Shown here: piece by piece, positions 45,301-55,076 of the stretch
Position numbering within the stretch: position 1 is the first letter of the stretch
Layout: each line of letters begins with the position of its first letter
Assembly: GCA_015698045.1 (NCBI GenBank)
Contig: BLAL01000169.1
Span: 868,001-932,000 of the forward strand
Length of the DNA stretch: 64,000 bases
Source of the DNA: Rhizophagus clarus
Lineage: Eukaryota > Glomeromycota > Glomeromycetes > Glomerales > Glomeraceae
Reading direction: 5' to 3'
Position numbers and translations under genes: made by a program
The notes under the pieces: model-generated
Databases searched by the model: none
What the model was told of the DNA's origin: nothing
Seen by the model: the letters and a program-made list of their open reading frames with translations, nothing else

Positions 45301-47179
45301 AAGATTCTCGTATTAAAACTTTAAAAAAAATTCGTGATTGGTTTGTAAACGGGGATAAACAAAAAGTAGGACCTATGGAATGGATTTCATCACAATGTCA
45401 ATTTGACTTAATTTTGTCTATTGATGGTTTTCTTGGAATGATAGAATTTATTTTAAAAAAATACCCAGGCTCAATGATTCAACCACGACGTGTTTCACAA
45501 GACATGCTTGAAGGTCTTTTTGGTACTATTCGTGAACTTGGGGGTGATTCATCTACACAAACACTTAAATCTTATGGACATTCTTTAAACAAATACCAAG
45601 TTACAGCATTAGTTTTATCTGAAATAAAAAGTATTAATTATGGAAAAGCTAATTCTATAGGAACTGGTATTACTTCTTTAGAAAGAAGGTATATATTAAT
45701 ATTATTAATTTTAATTCTAAATAAAAAATATTCTTTTAATATTTAATTACTTTATATTTTTAGAGATTCTCGGAAAGATAAAAACTATCATGAAGAAAAT
45801 AAAGAAAACAGTAATATATACCAAAAATATAATGCTCGATTATTACAATTATCGGCTTTTTCACGCAAAATTTTTGAAAGTATTCTTGCAGATAATTTAA
45901 TTATGGAAAAATTTGGATCAGTATCAAAATCTTTAAACAATAATGTTAATTGTGAAAACATTAGAGTTTATTAACTTCAAACTGAACGTTATAATCTTAT
46001 TGAAGATTTGCTTTATTTAGATTTCATTGATAAATTATTACAATCATGGCAAAATATTATTAAAAAAATAGCTTGTGAAGCTATTCCAAAAAAAATTGGT
46101 GTTCAATGGTTAGCTACTTGGAGTTCTCATCTTGAACTTTATTTGAATAATTATCAATGTTCCGGTATCTGGTACCAGGAATTTTTAGAAGTAACCAAAT
46201 TACATACTTCTTCAACCAATAGACTTGTTGCATATTTACTACTACAAAAAGTAATCGAATATACATTTAGAAAGAAAGATATAAAGAAAGATCAAGCTGC
46301 AGATTGTAATTTAATACCTAAAAACATTATTGTTTTGGAACCAGCTGAAGCTTCAAAATTCACCTATATTGTTGGATGGGTTGTTTATAAGTTAGTTAAA
46401 AGTGATAATATAACAAAATCACACCCACATTTCAAAGCTATTTGTGCTTACCTTGAAATTCTTAATTCAGAACAAGTGATTTATGAGCAGGACGTTCGAT
46501 CTAAAATTACAAATGTAATTCCTGGCCAAGAGTTTTTAGAATTCATGTACAAGATAGAATCATTAATTCTTCTACTATTTGAAAAACATAAGGAACTTGG
46601 TCCAAATATCCTTCAATATATACAGAATAGTTTACTTAGCAACTTACCGTTGTTACAGTCTTTTAACATGCTATTTGATCTTGCCGGGCAGCAGTTTTTA
46701 GCTTGTGACACTACAGCTATTGAAAAACATGAGTTAAAAGATGATGCTAGAAATTTTCTTTATGAACGTATTATTTCTATATATATGAGAAGTAGACAGA
46801 AGTCATGGAGAAGATTCAACAATCTCATTCCTGAGAAAGGAACTTCAAGTCTTCGTGAGAATCTGAAAACTTATTACAAAGATACTCAAAATACCTCAAA
46901 AATGAAAACAAATTTACCTTAATTAAAAAAGATAATATTCCACAAGATCCGTTACTTGGCTTGAAACAGCTTCAAATTTAGGTAAAACTAGATAATGCTG
47001 AAGAAGTATTTTCAAAGATATTTCAAGTAGCAGAATTGCAATAGTTACTCTGGGCATTTGGAGATAACGTTAAAAGTAAGAGAAAAAAAGTTTTAATACC
47101 TTTAATTTTTGACCATCTTAAAAAAGGAACTCAATTCTGTGAAGAGGCTATATCAAAAGGCCAAATGTTTGCGTCGTAA
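42378..47179 (+). pseudogene. P/THAP9-type transposase, inactivated
   Basis: At least six introns are visible with good splice sites (after 43151, 43724, 44035, about 45156, about 45688, and possibly ATG|GTGAGC at 42378 joined to AGTAAAAGAAAGAGG at 42455). The catalytic region has HSATHNFAFPIAYYGINT, CDGAGENRIH, the conserved SDPTHVFKKLRNNL, and the C-terminal RRVSQDMLEGLFGTIRELGG block typical of P/THAP9 enzymes. Tudor/Agenet-like segments sit at the N-terminus (KGKKVYFFPRLNKYFEGIIF) and inside the catalytic core (LGDVVEVNFN; WNVGELCEFKSPKDNQWYLG). Breaks: TGA 44277, one extra T near 44845, TGA 44959, TAA 45972, a frame change near 46920, TAG 46979 and TAG 47042. The frame then runs to TAA at 47177-47179. 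Confidence 0.85.
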
Positions 47180-47484
47180 AATACTGCATAACTGTAACTT
47201 TGATTATAAAAAATAAAAATTTTAAATTGAAAATAAATACTATAATAAAGAAATTCATAAAATTAAAACGATTGTTACATTCTAGTTTTTTTACAAGAAA
47301 AAAAAATGACCTGCAGAAAGCTACACTGGTCTAATTTGAATAAAACCACTTCGAATAAATAAAATTAAGATAAGTGACCTTAACTTTTAAAATTGGCTGT
47401 TTTTCTATATATGCGTGTAAAGAAAATTGAGATTTTCGCGATATTTTAATATGCACTTTCATTTGTGTAATGTATTTTATAAGG

Positions 47485-47559
47485 CTTCAGTTCAGGAAAT
47501 TACTGATCAGCCCTGTGTAACCTTGAGTTAGCCCCCCCGTATATTTATCTATCCCCTAG
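47485..47559 (-). repeat. Right TIR of the P-type transposon
   Basis: Reverse complement of 42078-42152, ending TATTTATCTATCCCCTAG. Confidence 0.85.
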
Positions 47560-47580
47560 ATAATACTACATTACGCTAGC

Positions 47581-47805
47581 ATGCAATCTGAAATATATCA
47601 TCCCAGATTTGTCAATTCGTTGAAACAATATACTGCCAAGCTTGAGGCCGAGAATGATAAAATTAGAGCTGAGAATACTGAACTTAAGGCCAGAATTGCG
47701 AAATTGGAAGATAAGCAAACACAGAACGAATTGATAAAAAATTTACTATCTGTATCACATGATAAAAACCATCAACTAGTTAAGGATCAAATTCACATGA
47801 TTTGA
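47581..47805 (+). CDS. Short coiled-coil protein (74 aa), probably truncated
   Basis: A single coiled coil (KQYTAKLEAENDKIRAENTE, then LKARIAKLEDKQTQ) like the first part of the protein at 29213, but it stops after 74 codons at TGATAG. The P-type transposon is inserted 14 bp upstream of the ATG, so its own promoter is now 5.5 kb away. It is likely a degraded copy of the coiled-coil/zinc-ribbon family. Confidence 0.45.
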   Translation: MQSEIYHPRFVNSLKQYTAKLEAENDKIRAENTELKARIAKLEDKQTQNELIKNLLSVSHDKNHQLVKDQIHMI

Positions 47806-47917
47806 TAGATCCCTTACTAGATGTGACGCAACTTGTGATATAGACGCGTAAAAATAATACCACTATAGATGAATTTTGCATGCAAACTTTTTTTTGCGCA
47901 AAACTATATCTATTATA

Positions 47918-48481
47918 ATGTTCCATTCCGACTATAAGCATATTATTGATAGACTACCTGAAAGTCTTGTCAAGAGAGCGTGTGAGAGACTCTTGCACCA
48001 TTCTAAAGACCCTGTTCCATTAGAATCTATTTCCAGAAAGTCTGAACGAATTGAATCTTATTTGAGTCACACATTAGAGGTTTATGAGAATTCGTTAAAT
48101 AAGAAGAAACGTAAAACTATGGCCCAGGAAAAATTATTGTGCCCACGAAGCTGGCCAGAATGTAATGTATTCCCTACATCACCGGCTATATATGTTACTG
48201 ACATTGGAGTCCAAACAAATGGCACCTGGCCAGAGGCACTAAAGCATGATTATGAAGAAGAGAATAATCGCCAGGTTATGAACGAACTTAAAGTGTTCCA
48301 CCAGCATCTCCTTGATTATAATAAAAGAACTTTCGAAAAATTCATGCAAGACATAGAAAGTGAATATAGAGAGCGGGTTACTGCAAATAAAAGATTATGA
48401 TGCGAAATTGAGGATCTGAAGATGAAGTTGCTGGAGGCGGAAAAAGAACTGGCATCGATGAAGTCGAATTCTCCTCATTAG
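47918..48481 (+). pseudogene. Hypothetical helical protein with in-frame TGA
   Basis: ATG 47918 follows CTATATCTATTATA directly, the same ATG-proximal arrangement as the first gene block. The frame runs 160 codons (MFHSDYKHIIDRLPESLVKR; MNELKVFHQHLLDYNKRTFE) to TGA 48398-48400, then stays open as coiled coil ([20 protein letters not shown]) to TAG 48479-48481. So one nonsense codon truncates a protein of 187 residues. It converges on, and overlaps by about 100 bp, the packaging-ATPase gene on the other strand. Family not recognised; the neighbourhood suggests a viral structural or accessory role, which is inference only. Confidence 0.5.
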
Positions 48482-49208
48482 TGAGAATTTGGTCCCAGCT
48501 GAGGCGTATCCTATGTGGATGTTCGCGGGGTACAGTTAGATCAAAAACAATGAATTTATGTTCACATAAAGCCTTATCAATAATCTTAATCACACTACGC
48601 CAGTCATTAGCATATTGACGCATGATTCTGCTAAGCTCGTCTGCAGTATACGATCCATTGAATAGACAGACGTGTGTGAGATTTTTTCGTATTATCTTCG
48701 GACAGTCAAAGTAACTCTGGGATACATATATCGAACTGACATTGTAATGGCGTCCTTCAATGAAATAAGGAATAATTTTCTTTTGCACTTCCTTTGGATC
48801 TGCACATACATCTTTGAATATAGCTACCATACCAGTTTTTAGAGAAAATGAATCCACCTTAGGAATCGTGATATTTTTACGATATGGCCTCAGACTATTG
48901 GCAATTATCTGGAATGCTGATTCGAGGTACATATATTTTGGCTCCTCAAGTTGGTGGCCGATGAGTAGTAACTCATCACACTTGATATAGCGTGTCCCTC
49001 CTTTCTTTCCATTAAACATTCGATAAAACTTATTTCCGAGCATGAGATTGAGAACCTCATTAGTTTTTCCTGAATTGGTACGGCTACAGATTAGTAAAGT
49101 GAAAGGCCATTGGAGAATACTTGAATGCCCATTATATCTTTTGGCATCTGTAATTTCATTAATATGGTATACAAGCCTATCAACTGGCTCAAGTTTCTTT
49201 ATTTTCAT
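48378..49208 (-). CDS. A32-like (FtsK/HerA) DNA-packaging ATPase (276 aa)
   Basis: Walker A region near residue 40 ([20 protein letters not shown]), a Walker B-like region near residue 130 ([15 protein letters not shown]), and the diagnostic block [20 protein letters not shown] followed by [14 protein letters not shown], which in this family follows Walker B. This is the layout of the A32 packaging ATPases of large DNA viruses, virophages and Polintons, which drive DNA into capsids. The length is typical of Polinton versions. The hydrophobic hhhhDD of Walker B is altered (IFKDV), so activity is uncertain. The open frame is intact. It lies head-to-tail, downstream of the integrase, on the same strand, 85 bp away. 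Confidence 0.85.
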   Translation of the reverse strand: MKIKKLEPVDRLVYHINEITDAKRYNGHSSILQWPFTLLICSRTNSGKTNEVLNLMLGNKFYRMFNGKKGGTRYIKCDELLLIGHQLEEPKYMYLESAFQIIANSLRPYRKNITIPKVDSFSLKTGMVAIFKDVCADPKEVQKKIIPYFIEGRHYNVSSIYVSQSYFDCPKIIRKNLTHVCLFNGSYTADELSRIMRQYANDWRSVIKIIDKALCEHKFIVFDLTVPREHPHRIRLSWDQILTNEENSTSSMPVLFPPPATSSSDPQFRIIIFYLQ

Positions 49209-49292
49209 GTCAAAGTATTACTAATGATATTCTAAAATAATCTTACAAATTTGCAGGACCGGAAAAATGCCAAGAAAATAATACTCTCTGAC
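49209..49292. other. Spacer between packaging ATPase and integrase
   Basis: 84 bp, no clear TATATAAA motif. Confidence 0.4.
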
Positions 49293-50914
49293 CTAACTGG
49301 AAGAACTATTCAAGAACCCTTTCTCGATTAGAGTATATCTAATATACGGATATAAATCCGCTGTATGAGGTACTTCAATAAGGCATATACCTTGATCCTT
49401 GCATATATCCCGCTTCTTCTGATCACGCATATTTTGTGATTTTAAATTTTCATTATCCCGGTGGTAGAAGCTATTGTGGTGATAGTGTTGAGGACCCTGG
49501 TATTTGAATGCAAGACGCAATTCCTCATTATATCCATCCAAGTGTAGTCCATCCAAAAAATTTGGCCTGCATGATGGGAATTTCTTACCTAGTAAATCCT
49601 TAAAAATATATCTGCATCGGTGCTTATCACTTCTATGATCACATAGCGGACACCATTCGAATTTTTTCATAATATATTTTAATGGATACTCCTACTGATG
49701 CGCACCATTTTCACAAGACCAGAGATAGATACCATGTCCATGAATCTGGCCAGTTCTTCCTAGACATTGGCCACCACGCTTTTTGGCATAATTTTTCGCT
49801 TGATCTAGCTTGCTATTTGTAAAAAAAGTATATGCAATATGTACAGACAATATACTTTGAGGTGGACGACCAACCCTTTCTGGATCAGCTATTAACATGA
49901 GCTCTTCTCGTACAAATCCACGAGATGGCGCAAATTCTCCATCAAGATAATATAAAACTGGTTCATTCTTTACAACAATCACTTTTCGGATTTTATGAAT
50001 AGAAGGCGAAAAGGTGGGATCTGTAGCCCTCCTCTGATTCTCCATTCCACCCTCCCATTCTGCATTAGCAAGAAGATAGCGGACTGTATCTCCCTTCTTT
50101 AATGTTATTTCATCTTTTCCAACTGGGCGCTTATATTTCGTAAATGGTCTAGATTCGACTCGCTCTAAAGCAATGGCTTTCACTGGTTTGAGTCCCCACT
50201 TTTTTGACCCTGGCTCTCGAATAAGGTGTGTGGGATAATTATTCAGATAATCAATAGCTTCTGGTAAATACCTAACCCATGCTCTCATTAATCCAGGATC
50301 GGATGATATAGACTCAACAGCATATTGGATCTTATATAGAATTTTCGAGAGCGTCTGGTTGAAACGTTCTACAATTACAGTTCCACGGTGGCTATATGGG
50401 CCAATCACCCAAATTGTAACATCGTGATCTTGCATTAGACGGGAAGTCTCTCCCATCCATTCTCTCCTATTATCACATTGTAGGAGCTTCAGCCATATCA
50501 ATGGATTGTTTCGATCACTATATACTTTTCTAAATGCCTTAGCAACTTCTGAGCTATTCTTCGATGTGAGTGGAACAGAAGCTTTATATCGGAAAGCGCA
50601 GTCTATAATGTTAAGTACTGCTTTATATTTTTTACCTCTATAGTAATCATAAGTGAGAAATAGTATATCACACTGGTGTACACAGTTAGGGCGTGTTATT
50701 CGCCCATAGCTGACTCTAGGGATGTATTTTGGAAAGGTCTTATTTGTTTGGTATGACTCTTGATTTTCTAAAAAATCTTTGCATTCACTTAGACGGAATC
50801 GATACCCCTCCTTTTTACACGCATCTCTCAATGATTTAGGATTGGAATAATACCCAGGGGAATGATAATATATTTCACGTAATATGATATTTTTTTCGAT
50901 TCTCTAAGCCTCAT
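49293..50914 (-). pseudogene. Polinton-type integrase fused to zinc-ribbon endonuclease-like domain
   Basis: The frame reads from about 50885 ([20 protein letters not shown]) through an rve catalytic core: first Asp in [12 protein letters not shown], second in [10 protein letters not shown], Glu in [15 protein letters not shown] charged linker leads to a Cys-containing segment ([21 protein letters not shown]), then TAG 49692-49694, and the frame continues unchanged into [13 protein letters not shown] and an endonuclease-like end ([34 protein letters not shown]). That end has the E/D-x-Q-G, Q..RD..K layout of very short patch-repair/restriction-like folds. A plausible ATG at 50914-50912 is out of frame by one base across an A run, so the start is also damaged. 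Integrases of this type insert Polintons and related viruses. It is divergent from the Gag-like gene. Confidence 0.8.
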
Positions 50915-50975
50915 TGGGGTTTATCAAAATTTGGGGTTGGCTCATTCCGATTCTCTTTTATAATCACAAAAAAGA

Positions 50976-52906
50976 ATGGCATTTTGGAGGCCTTATCCAA
51001 GGCAGAGAAGAACATGTGAAGAACATAAAGCCGAATTGGAGGATGATAACTATCATCTTTGAAAAGTATTACAGTCAGAGATTGATAGTAATAATCAATA
51101 TACGGGAAGGATTAGAGAGTTGGAACATGAATATGATCGATGTGAGCAAGAAGTCCAAAACCTCAATAAAGAAATAGAGCGACTTGAGCATGCCTCAGAA
51201 GAAGAGATAGCAGAGTTGAAATCTGAAATCTCTAACCTAAAAAATCAGCTATATCAAGCTAGGAAAAATGACCAAGATAAGGAAAAATATATCTCTAGCT
51301 TAGAAGCGTGGTTAGTAGAATCTGAGGAGCAGGTAGAGAAATTGCGATGTCAAATCAAGACCATCTCATCACGAAAGAAAACTCCAGAATGGAAAAATTC
51401 TCCAGACTTGTATAATCCTAATATTATCTTAGAAATGGCTACAATTGCTGAGTTGGTAAATGCCATAGATGGTTTTCTGGAAGGAGCGGTTCATAGAGAT
51501 ATTTTAAAAAGACAGATAAGAGATGCAACTGGTCAAATTCGTATAAAAAATAATAATTTACATTAAGATTTAAGAGAATTAAGACGAGCTCGTGATTAAT
51601 TACAATAAGATTTAGCTTGTGAGCAGAGAAGGCGATATGATGCAGAGGCTGAGCGTGATAATGAAATTATACGAAGGCAACTTGCTGAAGGGGGGAACAG
51701 AGAGTTATTGGTGATCTTTATCAGTTGCGAACTAATACCCGAAATCAGGTTAACTGAATGCTAGATAGGATGACGAGAAAGCAAAACCGTATAGGTGAGC
51801 TGGTACAAGAAAAATTTGCCTTACAATTACTATATCAGCGAAATGCCCACCACTTACAGCGATGTAGAGGAGATATAGGTTTATTAGAGTATAATCAAGA
51901 TAGGCTCTTTGAGCGATATGAAAAATGGAAAAATAAGACCTATGCCGAGCGCCAAAATATTTTAATTTTGCAGGCACAAATATTTGCATTACAAAACAAT
52001 CTTCCACATATTGGAATGACAGGGTATGCTCCCAAAAGATTCTCAGGTAGAGCGGATGAAGATATAGATGAATTTATAAAAGATTACAGACTCTATCTTA
52101 CGGCGGCAAACATCACCACTGCTAATGCAGGTGGCAAACAGAGAGCTTTAGAGCTATTCTGGTCTTGCTTGACAGATGAGGCATCACGTTGGGCTGAAGA
52201 TAAGCTTAAAGGTAAAAAATGGCGATTGAATCATGTAAGATGTGGAAATGCTTTAGCAAATATGGGAGCCGTAGTGACCCTAAATAATGCTAACATAACG
52301 GCCGCCATGATTAATGCACCTGATGGTACTTCACCACCAGGATTGCCGACTGGAGCTACTGGCGTTACAGTTATCCTGGCACATAATGTTCACGCAGATG
52401 ATAATTGGTCTCTTGCTGGTGGGTGTCCCGTCGATGCTGGTACAGTAACCAATACCCCGAATGGAGTTTTAAATAACAACAATCCTATAGTCCTTCCTGA
52501 TATCAATATTAGTCAGGTCATTTATTGGTTTAAAAGGAATTATCCTACAGTTGTTCGAGAGCAATAGGAATTGATTTTTGGTACTTTGACTCAAGGTTTC
52601 GATTCAATTAGAAATTACTATAGAAAGATAAATAAATATGCTAGGTGGGCTCAAATATCTGATCGTGAAAAGAGATTACAATTTATTCGTAGCTTATCAC
52701 CTGAAAACAAGGTAGATTTGAAACGATTGGGCTTAAACAGACCTTTGAATGATGAATTGATTGAAACTTTGGAAGAGATTGAAACGGCAAGGAATAATTT
52801 GTTTTTAGGTGAAGATATTTATAACCAGCCGGCCACCAAGCACAGGTCAAATGAAAAAAAATCAGATTTTACTCTATTTAAAATAGCCTTGCCAATTTCA
52901 ATATAG
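50976..52906 (+). pseudogene. Gag-like coiled-coil protein, multiply interrupted
   Basis: ATG 50976 (MAFWRPYPRQRRTCEEHKAE) opens a long coiled coil (about 51060-51960). It then has a globular Gag-like domain near 52020-52230 (GYAPKRFSGRADEDIDEFIK; YLTAANIT; FWSCLTDEASRWAEDKLKG) and a C-terminal part (TQGFDSIRNYYRKINKYARW; FIRSLSPENKVDLKRLGL). Stops: TGA 51060, TAA 51564, TAA 51597, TAA 51606, a frame change near 51708, TGA 51755, TAG 52565. The three TAA codons fall at regular coiled-coil positions. I cannot tell whether it comes from a retrotransposon or from the neighbouring virus-like element. The last codons lie in a tandem repeat (from 52842), so the natural C-terminus may be lost. Confidence 0.6.
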
Positions 52907-53165
52907 GACATGCCGAATTTTGCTTATTTTAGTATAGCCATCTCTATTTTTGCCGATTTTTGTTATATTCCGATTTAAAAATCAGAAATGCCGAATTTAG
53001 TGGCCGATTTTTACACAGGTCAAATGAAAAAAAAATCAGATTTTACTCTATTTAAAATAGCCTTGCCAATTTCAATATAGGATATGCCGAATTTTGCTTA
53101 TTGCCGATTTTTGTTATATTCCGATTTAACAGTCGAAAAAACTGATTTTAGCGGCCAATTTTTAC
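52842..53165 (+). repeat. Tandem duplication of about 160 bp
   Basis: ACAGGTCAAATGAAAAAAAA and the following 80 bp occur at 52842 and again at 53014, nearly identical. A shorter word (GCCGATTTTTGTTATATTCC) recurs in both. The second copy has a deletion near 53100. Confidence 0.8.
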
Positions 53166-53708
53166 CTTTTATGACAATTGGCAAAAATTTTGCTAAGGCG
53201 TGCTTTGAACATGCTGGATATTTATAAATTAAAATTAAAAGTCAAAATTATTTGAACTTCAAAATTTATTGCTGAATAAAAGGAATTTATTATACAAATT
53301 AATAATTTTACTGAACTGAAATTTTTTAGAAAGTAATTTATTGATCAGCATTTTTATAGTAAAGAAACAAACAATCTTAACAGAAACCTTAGATTTTTAA
53401 ACAGCCTTTTTTTATATTTTCTGCAATATGAATTTAATTAACATTATCATCATATCAATTTGGCATTCAAGATAATATTCAAAAAATGTCTGCTAACTCT
53501 TTATTAGGAATGTAAAAAATTGAAAAATATTTCATACAACAAAAAAGAAAGTTCATCCTGCCATCACGGCCCAGATAAACTTTCGAAATTCACCACTGCT
53601 ACCAGCAACCCATGGTAAATTTCGTAAGAGAAAAAAAAAAAATTAAACTAATTTTTCTAAAAAAAAAAAAAAATTAAACTAATTTTTTTTTTAAAAAAAA
53701 AAAATTAA
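53166..53708. other. AT-rich spacer with A/T runs
   Basis: No gene seen. Poly-A/poly-T runs near 53630-53705 form a short direct repeat (AAATTAAACTAATTTTT). Confidence 0.5.
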
Positions 53709-54257
53709 CTATTTATAAATCAAAAAATTTACAATCTCTTCTGGAGAACGAAATTCTTCGTTAAACGGCACGACCTCCGGTTTATTTTTACATTCGCTGA
53801 TATTATGTCTGGGCTTCCAACACCATAAACAATAATTACCCCATCGATACTGCGATTTTAAATTGGGGCAATTTTTTACAGAATAGCTAAAATACTTACA
53901 AATTTTACAGGCCTCTTTATATTGATTGTATGGGATTATCCAATTGTTATTTGTAACGGATATTAACACATACTTTGAAGAATACAAAATTCTTGGCGAT
54001 ACCGATGAAGAAGATGTTGACAGCGAGAGGTAGGGAATAATTTTTGTTACATTACTCAGAGCTAACATTGATACATTGTGGAGTTGTTTTAGCTCTCCGT
54101 AAGAAATCCCTGCTCTATTACAATTAATAAGTTCAAAATCTTTAACATCACTATCTTTATCTTTATCTTTATCTTTATCTTTATCGATAACCGTAATCAT
54201 TATATGCTCGTTAATCGGTATACCGAAAGCTGTGAGTGTACTTCTTTGGTATGCCAA
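53709..54257 (-). CDS. Zinc-knuckle-like protein (182 aa)
   Basis: A single frame from ATG 54257. The C-terminal half has two Cys clusters (CKICKYFSYSVKNCPNL and CLWCWKPRHNISECKNK). The second fits CxxCxxxxHxxxxC, the retroviral-type zinc knuckle; the first lacks the His. The N-terminus includes an acidic/basic run KDKDKDKDKDSD encoded by a (TTTATC)n microsatellite at about 54150-54185. Such knuckles bind single-stranded nucleic acid. It may be a host gene or a piece of a retroelement; no polymerase is visible nearby. Confidence 0.5.
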   Translation of the reverse strand: MAYQRSTLTAFGIPINEHIMITVIDKDKDKDKDKDSDVKDFELINCNRAGISYGELKQLHNVSMLALSNVTKIIPYLSLSTSSSSVSPRILYSSKYVLISVTNNNWIIPYNQYKEACKICKYFSYSVKNCPNLKSQYRWGNYCLWCWKPRHNISECKNKPEVVPFNEEFRSPEEIVNFLIYK

Positions 54258-55076
54258 AAGCCTTTCATTGTTATTTAAAATAGGGACGTTAACGTGTACT
54301 CCTTTGAAATCTTTCGTTATTATTTATAATAGGGGACGTGAGCAGATATTGTATGTCTAGAGGACGAAAAACAAAAAAGAAATAAAATATAAAAACTTTA
54401 CGCAAGAAAACGAAGTGATGATGATTTATAAAATTACGTGGTAATAAAGTGTTATTTTATGAGAGAAACTAAGGCCCTCTATATATAAATTCATATTTTT
54501 TTTTTACGAGAAAATATAACATACAAGAAAATTTTTTACACCCTGCAATGCTACCTAATATAAATAATATACATGATGGATAAGCCCATTCATAAGCGGT
54601 GGTTATCTGCCGATATGCCAGATATAGTAACAATACAGCCATTTTAGCATGAAAGAAAAGTTCCAAAAAAATAACGTATTTAATCTACAACTGATCTACC
54701 AGATTTATTCTTGTTAATTTTTTCTTTAATAATTGTTTTATACTTTATGTAATATTTAATATCAAAAATTATTACACGATTAGAATTATTAATCACAGAG
54801 TATAGTGCTTGTATTGTAATGCCGTAATAACACTATTTCAATCATATAAGAAAAACCGATTTGCAATACGACTTTACCAGCTTAAAATAAGATCTTTAGG
54901 TATCTGAATTATCTGATTTTCTCATGTGGTTAGAATTAATTACGGTATATGTAACCTTTATCGTTATTCTTGTGCCAAAAAAAAATGATAGTTATAATTT
55001 AATCAAATACAAATGCTAAAATTGAAATTTGCCATTCTGATTTTACATATAATTCATTTTATATTATATAAAGTTT
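54258..55076. other. Intergenic region
   Basis: Two loose copies of a 35 bp word (TTATTTAAAATAGGGACGTT near 54275; TTATTTATAATAGGGGACGT near 54322). No gene supported. Confidence 0.5.

Larger units (their letters stand above)
42078..47559 (+). mobile_element. P-superfamily DNA transposon, full length (5482 bp)
   Basis: The ends are inverted repeats of about 75 bp: left CTAGGGGATAGATAAATATA, right its reverse complement. They are flanked by a perfect 7 bp duplication ATAATAC (42071-42077 and 47560-47566). P elements usually duplicate 8 bp, so this is one short or one base has changed. The element carries one multi-exon transposase gene on the + strand, now dead. Insertion split the region just upstream of the coiled-coil gene at 47581. 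Confidence 0.9.

Noticed and set aside
54832..54845. CACTATTT as the terminus of the CACTA element
   Set aside because: No matching inverted end (TAGTG with extended match) was found beyond 58313.
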